Shown here: positions 1-4,402 of the stretch, one piece after another
Position numbering within the stretch: position 1 is the first letter of the stretch
Layout of the letters: every line of letters begins with the position of its first letter
Source of the DNA: Lachnospiraceae bacterium UBA7598
Lineage (GTDB): Bacteria; Bacillota; Clostridia; Lachnospirales; Lachnospiraceae
Length of the DNA: 6,330 bases
Reading direction: 5' to 3'
Assembly (NCBI GenBank): GCA_002474415.1
Contig: DLQV01000053.1
Location: forward strand, 1 to 6,330
The notes under the pieces: model-generated
Told to the model about the DNA's origin: nothing
Database searches by the model: none
What the model saw: the letters and a program-made list of their open reading frames with translations, nothing else
Made by a program: the position numbers and the translations under genes

Positions 1-13
1 GAATAGCTTCCTG

Positions 14-19
14 TATAAT
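14..19 (+). promoter_or_regulatory. Candidate -10 box in IS left end
   Basis: A perfect TATAAT lies at 14-19, preceded directly by TG. A matching -35 element would fall before the window starts, in flanking DNA or, in an excised circle, in the right end of the element. IS110-family circles are known to build a promoter across the joined ends, and a -10 close to the left end fits that scheme. I could not find a convincing -35 in the right end. A single hexamer in AT-rich DNA can also arise by chance. Confidence 0.3.
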
Positions 20-52
20 TCAAAGTGTAGAGAGTAAATGATTTTACAAAAA

Positions 53-122
53 TAGATACCTAAGTTAAACTGTCATTGCTGACCGGCAAGTTGGCAAATG
101 AACAGAATAAGGAAGGTATCTA
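53..122 (+). promoter_or_regulatory. Inverted repeat that can mask the transposase RBS
   Basis: TAGATACCT at 53-61 is a perfect 9-bp inverted repeat of AGGTATCTA at 114-122, with 52 nt between the arms. The right arm overlaps the end of the GGAAGG ribosome site (111-116) and ends 3 nt before the ATG at 126. A transcript that starts left of 53 could fold and hide the ribosome site, limiting transposase synthesis. Comparable RNA structures protect other insertion sequences from read-through transcription. The repeat is seen directly; its regulatory role is inference. Confidence 0.4.
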
Positions 123-125
123 CAA

Positions 126-1415
126 ATGAATTCTACACAAAATAAGAAAATTGAGCAAGTAAAAGAAACAACAATGATCGTTGGTATTGATGTTGGCAGT
201 GAAAAGCATTATTTCAGAGCTTTTAACTGGAGAGGCATCGAGCTTACCAGAAAGCCTGTAGCGTTTTCAAACTCTATGGAGGGATTCAACAGCTTTTACA
301 ATACGGTTATGGAGCTGATGCAGAAAAGTGAACTTGAAGAGGCGCTGGTAGGAATAGAGCCAACCGGTCATTACTGGTTTGATCTTGGGCAGTTCATGGG
401 GGAAAAGAATATAAAGTTTGTGATGGTAAATCCGCACCATGTGCATAAGACCAAAGAGTTAGATGACAACAGTCCATCTAAAAATGACAGAAAAGATCCA
501 CGTGTTATTGCCGGACTTGTAAAGGATGGACGATATTTTTATTCCTATATGCCGACAGGTGTATATGCAGAACTGCGGAATGCGTCAAACCGCCGGTTTG
601 TGCTTGTAGAAGAACAGACAAGGGCGAAGAACCGTCTGCAGAAATGGATTGCAGTGTATTTCCCGGAATATAAGGGAATTTATACACACATAGATGCCAA
701 GGGAGGACTGCTGGTGTTAAAACAGGCACCAACTCCTGAGGAAATAGTAAGACTTGGAGTAGAAGGTATCATAAAGATATGGAAAGATGCTAAACTCCGG
801 GGAAATGGGCATAAGAAGGCTATGCTGATTCTGAATGCAGCAATGAGAAGCATAGGATTAAAAGCAGGTCTTACAGAAGCCCGGATGGAGATACAGGATC
901 TGATAGAGGATTATGAACTCCAGACAAAACGCCTTGAACGGGTCAATGACCTGATCAAAGAACTGTGCCAGCAGGTCAGGTATGCAGATAAGCTGCTTGA
1001 AATAAAAGGCATAGGAATAACAACAGTAGCTGGTTTCATAGCAGAAGTCGGTGATATCACGCGCTTCGATAGCACAAAAGAACTTCAGAAACTGGCAGGA
1101 TTGGAACTGGTGGCAGATAGTTCCGGCAAGCACAACGGAAAGACAAAGATAAGTAAAAGAGGGCGCAAGCGTCTCAGATATCTCCTTTTCGAGGCAGCTA
1201 TATCGGTAGTGGGAAAGAATGAAGAATTCAAAGAAATCCACAGGTATTACACCACCAGGGAAAAGAATCCATTAAAAAAGATGCAGTCACTGATAGCTGT
1301 AGCATGTAAGCTGATAAGAGTATTCCATGTGATCCTTACCAAGGGAGTCAGCTATGATGCATCAAAGATGTTGGAAGACATCCGACATCCGGGAGAGCAG
1401 CTAAAGGCTGCGTAA
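126..1415 (+). CDS. IS110-family transposase (DEDD/serine recombinase)
   Basis: This 429-aa protein is the RNA-guided recombinase of an IS110-family element. It has two domains. The N-terminal RuvC-like DEDD domain shows D22 in GIDVGSEKH, E78 in GIEPTGHYW, and D121/D124 in KNDRKDPRVIAGLV. After a helical linker (about residues 260-290) comes the C-terminal Transposase_20-type domain, with the helix-hairpin-like LLEIKGIGITTVAGFIAEVG around residue 295 and the serine motif ADSSGKHNGK. S332 or S333 is the likely nucleophile, followed by the basic ISKRGRKRLRYLL segment typical of the family. Length is normal or slightly long for IS110/IS1111, with no frameshift or internal stop. The first ATG is chosen because GGAAGG lies at 111-116, 9 nt upstream; the ATG at codon 17 has no good ribosome site. 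In the family model the enzyme joins the element's ends to a target using a bridge RNA, which appears to be encoded just downstream. Confidence 0.95.
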   Translation: MNSTQNKKIEQVKETTMIVGIDVGSEKHYFRAFNWRGIELTRKPVAFSNSMEGFNSFYNTVMELMQKSELEEALVGIEPTGHYWFDLGQFMGEKNIKFVMVNPHHVHKTKELDDNSPSKNDRKDPRVIAGLVKDGRYFYSYMPTGVYAELRNASNRRFVLVEEQTRAKNRLQKWIAVYFPEYKGIYTHIDAKGGLLVLKQAPTPEEIVRLGVEGIIKIWKDAKLRGNGHKKAMLILNAAMRSIGLKAGLTEARMEIQDLIEDYELQTKRLERVNDLIKELCQQVRYADKLLEIKGIGITTVAGFIAEVGDITRFDSTKELQKLAGLELVADSSGKHNGKTKISKRGRKRLRYLLFEAAISVVGKNEEFKEIHRYYTTREKNPLKKMQSLIAVACKLIRVFHVILTKGVSYDASKMLEDIRHPGEQLKAA

Positions 1416-1440
1416 CAGAGTAATAAAGAATAACCATAAT

Positions 1441-1657
1441 GATTACAGGAAGCGTCCGCCGAAAGGTGCTGTAATCGGAGTGTTTGATCAGTAATGAAAG
1501 TACAAAGAATGAGCTGGTAGCCGGCAGGAATTTTCTCCAGAGGGCATGACCCTGATGAATAGCTAAGCTGGCACCCTGGTTATGGACAGGCAGAACGAAG
1601 GAAGTGAGGCCCCTCCGTAAGGAGGATGATCCTGTTGGACATGAGAGGTGAGCTGCC
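1441..1657 (+). ncRNA. Candidate IS110 bridge RNA (seekRNA)
   Basis: Three stem modules can be drawn by eye in the non-coding right end. (1) A 5' stem-loop, GATTACAG 1441-1448 with CTGTAATC 1469-1476. (2) A stem of GGT 1516-1518 plus GCCGGC 1520-1525 pairing with GCTGGC 1567-1572 plus ACC 1573-1575 (one bulged A, one G-U). This encloses an internal loop (arms 1526-1540 and 1554-1566) capped by AGGG 1541-1544 / CCCT 1550-1553. (3) A stem GGCAG 1589-1593 / CTGCC 1653-1657 enclosing a second internal loop, capped by CCTCC 1612-1616 / GGAGG 1621-1625 around a GTAA tetraloop. GACAGG 1585-1590 / CCTGTT 1631-1636 is an alternative outer stem. A 5' stem-loop followed by two internal-loop stems is the known bridge RNA plan (target-binding then donor-binding loop), and about 217 nt is close to the 177 nt of IS621. 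Transcript ends and exact fold are not established. Confidence 0.6.
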
Positions 1658-1757
1658 ATATAGGGATGGGTACACATCGAGGCCATTTAGAACAGATAGT
1701 GATGACGTTTTATTTGGTGCACCCATTATTACTATATATCTGCCCTGTATGAGGTAA
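1658..1757. other. Non-coding right terminal segment of the IS
   Basis: I see no gene here. The segment holds a perfect 8-bp palindrome, GGTGCACC, at 1716-1723, then an AT-rich run (about 1724-1740). CCTGTAT at 1744-1750 repeats the same 7 bases found at 10-16 in the left end. The open frames on the opposite strand are not credible genes because they run antisense to the structured RNA and the transposase end. The segment most likely contains recombination sequences of the right end. Confidence 0.4.
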
Positions 1758-1847
1758 AGATCACTCCATAACCTTAGTTTCATTCAACAACAGGTATCAA
1801 AAAGTATTGAATTTATTGAAAAAACACTTGATTATATGGAGAGGTAA
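1758..1847 (+). pseudogene. 3' remnant of an interrupted gene, possibly a MerR-type regulator
   Basis: An open frame from just after the TAA at 1755-1757 to the TAA at 1845-1847 encodes 29 residues ending in SKSIEFIEKTLDYMER. The spacing of hydrophobic residues and the closing L-D-Y-M resemble the C-terminal dimerisation helix of MerR-family regulators, but the piece is too short for a firm call. It abuts the right end of the insertion sequence, so a gene broken by the insertion is the simplest reading. The 5' part would lie left of this window. It could also be a chance open frame in AT-rich DNA. Confidence 0.3.
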
Positions 1848-1898
1848 GAAAGATGTGTGACATAACAAGGTTACAGATGGATGAGAAAGGAAAACACG

Positions 1899-2180
1899 AT
1901 GAACATATACGATGAATTGGAAAATTTAAAAGCTAAGGCTCGCTCCAATCCGGAACTTGCGCAGGCGTTGTTAGCCACGCGGGAAATGAAAAATCCGGTT
2001 TCCGCATTCTGCCGTATTGCACAGGAGCAGGGATGCACCTTTTCCGCTATGGATCTGGTCTCTGCAGGTGAGGATTCTTACGCAGCAATGCGTCGCTCCA
2101 CGAATGGAGGCGGCGAGAATTCTCCGCTGTTGCAGGGAGAAGATGATCTGTACGAGATGTTTTTAATTGAATTGATATAA
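1899..2180 (+). CDS. Nif11-like leader peptide family protein (possible RiPP precursor)
   Basis: This 93-aa protein begins with an amphipathic helix, MNIYDELENLKAKARSNPEL, followed by PVSAFCRIAQEQGCTFSAMDL. This is the usual Nif11 / nitrile-hydratase-like leader pattern (N-P-E-L, then F-C-R-x-A-x-x-x-G, then F-S-x-x-D-L). Such leaders guide modification and export of ribosomal natural products, and cleavage is often after a double glycine. Here S67-T-N-G-G-G72 is followed by a 21-residue tail. The tail has no Cys and a single Ser, is acidic, and ends in YEMFLIELI, so it does not look like a typical lanthionine or thioether core. I prefer the ATG at 1899 because AAAGGA lies about 7 nt upstream and the helix starts there. 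An in-frame ATG at 1881 would add MRKENT. No maturation enzyme or peptidase-transporter is visible nearby; the tailoring genes, if any, are elsewhere. The family call is confident, natural-product function is not. Confidence 0.85.
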   Translation: MNIYDELENLKAKARSNPELAQALLATREMKNPVSAFCRIAQEQGCTFSAMDLVSAGEDSYAAMRRSTNGGGENSPLLQGEDDLYEMFLIELI

Positions 2181-2208
2181 AATTGAGAGATAATGAAATA
2201 AATTACGA

Positions 2209-2442
2209 TTGGATGTTCTGAAACAGCACAAGAAGTCAATAGACTTTTTGTCAGAGGATCATCAGATTTATCCATGGAAGACAAATGGCAACTATTCACC
2301 TTCAAAATTATACAGAAACGGTATGATAGAAGGTTCTCCGTTTAATGTAGATGCGATTGATTTTATCGGAGTTTTTGGTACAGGTGAGGAGGATACAAAA
2401 AGACATGAAACCCAGAACACAAAAATCAATGGAATTATATAA
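2209..2442 (+). pseudogene. Unrecognised ORF, probably a gene fragment
   Basis: The frame is open from just after a TGA at 2194-2196 to the stop at 2440-2442, with TTG at 2209 as the only early start-like codon and no ribosome site before it. The translation (about 77 aa, with KSIDFLSEDHQIYPW, SKLYRNGMIEGSPFNVDAIDFIGVFGTGEED) has ordinary codon use and a protein-like composition, but I do not recognise a family. Its last 38 nt overlap the next gene in another frame, and that part (KRHETQNTKINGII) looks like read-through. A decayed remnant that lost its start is more likely than a working gene. A short leaderless gene is possible. Confidence 0.3.
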
Positions 2443-2692
2443 CACCCTCCTGAACCGTGGCTTTCCACAGGAGTTTTGTGAGCAGATTTCACTGAATTTG
2501 AACACAGACTGGACAGCGCAGAGGATGCTTGGCTATTTGTCACATTACAAGAAACTGCCGATGGCGGAAATCGTGGACGAGATGCTGGCGATTTTAAGTG
2601 ACCGGAACCGGATTATGCAGAAGCATGAATTGGAAAATACGAATGCAAAATGGAATGAATTTTTAAACCAGGGATTTACAGAAGAGAGTTAA
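2405..2692 (+). CDS. Small conserved-looking protein of unknown function
   Basis: This 95-aa soluble, mostly helical protein has no signal peptide or membrane segment. The body, LYNTLLNRGFPQEFCEQISLNLNTDWTAQRMLGYLSHY then PMAEIVDEMLAILSDRNRIMQKHELE, resembles small uncharacterised proteins that I associate with Lachnospiraceae; no function is known to me. The first half (L-x-x-R-G-F-P-x-E-F-C, then a helix with T-A-x-R-M-L-x-Y-L) is loosely like a UBA-type three-helix fold, which is speculative. The C-terminus, NEFLNQGFTEES, partly echoes the N-terminal NTLLNRGFPQE. The start at 2405 is chosen over the in-frame ATG at 2351 because AGGAGG at 2387-2392 lies 12 nt upstream of it. That spacing is slightly long but is the only good site. 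It overlaps the end of the preceding remnant and lies upstream of a separate promoter, so it is probably not in the following operon. Confidence 0.7.
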   Translation: MKPRTQKSMELYNTLLNRGFPQEFCEQISLNLNTDWTAQRMLGYLSHYKKLPMAEIVDEMLAILSDRNRIMQKHELENTNAKWNEFLNQGFTEES

Positions 2693-2749
2693 AACAATTA
2701 TATATTTTGACAGGATGGATGCAGCAATTGGTGTTTTCCGTGCCCCCAT

Positions 2750-2768
2750 TCATTCACAAATTGAATGA
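2750..2768. repeat. 7-bp palindrome just upstream of the cyclase promoter
   Basis: TCATTCA at 2750-2756 and TGAATGA at 2762-2768 form a perfect inverted repeat with a 5-nt spacer. It ends 9 nt before the -35 box, so it is centred near -54 relative to the expected transcription start, a position typical of activator sites. It has no T-run after it and is AT-rich, so it is a poor terminator. No known operator is recognised. Confidence 0.3.
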
Positions 2769-2777
2769 TATGCATAG

Positions 2778-2806
2778 TTGAAAAGTCACCCTCTGTATTA
2801 TATAAT
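2778..2806 (+). promoter_or_regulatory. Sigma-A-type promoter for the GGDEF/MATE operon
   Basis: TTGAAA (2778-2783) and a perfect TATAAT (2801-2806) are separated by exactly 17 nt. Transcription would start near 2813, leaving a leader of only about 23 nt before the ATG at 2836. That is too short for a riboswitch, so control is more likely at initiation or at the protein level. Confidence 0.8.
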
Positions 2807-2835
2807 GTATACAATATTGCAAGGTGGGGGATAAC

Positions 2836-4392
2836 ATGGCGGTACGAACGGAGCAGATGAAGAAAATTCTGGAGATTCGTCGTGAAGATCCGGAAAAGGA
2901 AAAAGAATTATGCATGCAGATGCTCGCAGAGTGCGAGGACAAATACATGGAAGCTTTTGGCAGAACGTATTTGGGAGATGCATATCACACGCTGGGAAAA
3001 ATCGAACATGCATTGCCGGAATACAGCAGGGCATTGGAGTTAGCAGGGGAGAATGACTACGATGATCTGCTGTCTGTATTGTACAATTCCATAGGTATCG
3101 TTTATATGTATAACGATGATGAGCAGAGTGCACTGGATTATTTTTTTAATGGTATCCGGCTTGCCGAAAAATTAAATGACAGGATGATGCATGCAACGCT
3201 TCTGGCAAATATCGCATATGTGTACCGGAGTGCAGGGGCTTTTGATGAGGCGGAACAGATGCTGGATGAGGCTGGCCGGATGATGCGGGAGGCACAGCAT
3301 AATGATGCAAATGTGGAACTGGACGAGCTTGGGTATGAGCTGAATAAAATATGGCTCCTGCTGCAGAAACAGGAGACAGACGAAGCGTGGAAATGGATGC
3401 AGCGTGACGAGATCCGGTCGGATACCAGCAGGGAAAATGATATTAATTTTGCGATCTATTATGCGCAGATATCGGATGAAAAACAGTGCTTAAAATACAT
3501 AGATGCTGCGATAGAAGAGGTGGCACAGGAAATCAATCCCTTTGAACAGATTGTTTGTCTGCTTGAGTTGATTGAAATTAGCAGCAGGGCAGGGGTTTAT
3601 ACGAAAGCAGAGAAAATTGCCGATATGGCGGAACATCTTCTGAAGGAAGTCGGAACCGTAGGTAAATGGACAAAGCTTATGGAGTACCGCATTGAAATAT
3701 ATGAGGCGCTTGGCAGAACCGATGAACTTGAAAAAGCATATGCAAAATATTATGAATACGATCAGAAGTATGAGGAGGAGAAGAAACATGCAGCCGTAAA
3801 ACAGGTTCGGCGAAAGATTGAATTGTTACGCGAACTGGACCGCAAGAGTGAGATGAAGCAGAGGCAAGCAGATCTGTATGATCGAAGAGGCAGGGATGCG
3901 CTTACGGATCTTTACAATCGGTGGGGAATTAAGAGCCACGTGCAAATGCTCTACCGGGAGTATGCCGGCATAAATATGTCACTTGCAGTTGCTATTGTGG
4001 ATGTGGATTTTTTCAAGGAATATAATGACACCTATGGACATGTTGCGGGGGATAAGTGTCTGAAGAGTATCGCAGAGATTTTAAAGAAGAATTCCGGCGA
4101 GAACAGCATCGTAGGCCGGTATGGCGGGGATGAGTTTCTTGTTGTGCTGTGGAACCGAACACCAGAGGAATTTGAGCAGGTGTTTGATGCGGTCAAAGAG
4201 GACTTATTGGACAAAAAGATGGAAAATAAAAACTCTGAGGTTTCGGATTATGTGACGGTTACGATTGGTGCTGTGATGGCAGGACTTGGACAGAAAGAGG
4301 AGTTTATGGCATATCTGCATGAAGCGGATCTGGTACTTTACGAAATAAAGAAACATGCAAAAAATATGTATAAGGTAAAAAATTTAGCGTAG
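2836..4392 (+). CDS. TPR-GGDEF diguanylate cyclase, first paralogue
   Basis: This 518-aa cytoplasmic protein has no signal peptide or membrane segment. The N-terminal half is a TPR solenoid with clear repeats near residues 39-72 (YLGDAYHTLGKIEHALPEY), 79-112 and 119-152, and weaker helical pairs to about 310. A charged coiled coil (about 295-350) leads into a GGDEF domain starting at DALTDLYNR (354-362). Metal-binding D389-V-D391-F-F, substrate contacts N397-D398 and D406, and the active-site loop RYGGDEF (GGDEF 430-434) are all intact, so it should condense two GTP into cyclic di-GMP. The inhibitory RxxD motif expected just before this loop is absent (GENSIVGRYGG). The start at 2836 follows AAGGTGGGGG (2821-2830); an upstream GTG at 2824 lies inside that ribosome site and is rejected. 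First gene of an operon with its paralogue 10 nt downstream. The TPR region probably senses a protein or peptide partner (inference). Confidence 0.92.
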   Translation: MAVRTEQMKKILEIRREDPEKEKELCMQMLAECEDKYMEAFGRTYLGDAYHTLGKIEHALPEYSRALELAGENDYDDLLSVLYNSIGIVYMYNDDEQSALDYFFNGIRLAEKLNDRMMHATLLANIAYVYRSAGAFDEAEQMLDEAGRMMREAQHNDANVELDELGYELNKIWLLLQKQETDEAWKWMQRDEIRSDTSRENDINFAIYYAQISDEKQCLKYIDAAIEEVAQEINPFEQIVCLLELIEISSRAGVYTKAEKIADMAEHLLKEVGTVGKWTKLMEYRIEIYEALGRTDELEKAYAKYYEYDQKYEEEKKHAAVKQVRRKIELLRELDRKSEMKQRQADLYDRRGRDALTDLYNRWGIKSHVQMLYREYAGINMSLAVAIVDVDFFKEYNDTYGHVAGDKCLKSIAEILKKNSGENSIVGRYGGDEFLVVLWNRTPEEFEQVFDAVKEDLLDKKMENKNSEVSDYVTVTIGAVMAGLGQKEEFMAYLHEADLVLYEIKKHAKNMYKVKNLA

Positions 4393-4402
4393 GAATAAGT
4401 TT

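Larger units (their letters stand above)
7..1765 (+). mobile_element. IS110-family insertion sequence (IS1111-like layout), ends approximate
   Basis: The element is defined by an intact IS110-type transposase with a short left non-coding end (up to about 120 nt) and a long right non-coding end of about 330 nt that holds a candidate bridge RNA. In this family, elements with the RNA gene downstream of the transposase belong to the IS1111-like subgroup. IS110 elements make no long target duplication and lack classical terminal inverted repeats, so the ends cannot be read off directly. A CT dinucleotide at 7-8 is a possible left core. On the right, CT dinucleotides at 1745-1746, 1764-1765 and 1773-1774 are all possible. 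An open frame resembling an interrupted gene begins at 1758, which argues that the right end lies at or after about 1757. Treat the given ends as uncertain by 10-20 nt. The element looks intact and potentially active. Confidence 0.6.

Noticed and set aside
1348..1686. 112-codon open frame on the minus strand over the IS right end
   Set aside because: It lies antisense to the end of the transposase and the structured RNA and its translation is unlike any protein I know; stem structures keep both strands open by chance.
1454..1700. Group II intron fragment as an explanation for the structured GC-richer region
   Set aside because: No GTGCG-type 5' start, no recognisable domain V hairpin and no reverse transcriptase; position directly behind an IS110 transposase fits a bridge RNA better.
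1580..1783. 67-codon minus-strand frame over the IS right end
   Set aside because: Same region and same problem; no ribosome site and it crosses the probable element boundary.
1792..1798. AGGTATC as the right partner of an inverted repeat with 55-61
   Set aside because: Only 7 bp, the flanking bases do not extend the match, and it lies inside the putative interrupted gene beyond the likely element end.
1807..1835. TTGAAT with GATTAT 17 nt downstream as promoter of the Nif11-like gene
   Set aside because: Both boxes match the consensus only weakly and lie in AT-rich sequence that may be a gene remnant, so not listed as a feature.
2707..2712. TTGACA as a second -35 box upstream of the cyclase operon
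   Set aside because: No -10-like hexamer lies at 16-18 nt downstream (the sequence there is ggtgtt).
2824..2835. GTG at 2824 as start of the first cyclase
   Set aside because: The GTG is part of the ribosome binding sequence for the ATG at 2836 and has no ribosome site of its own.
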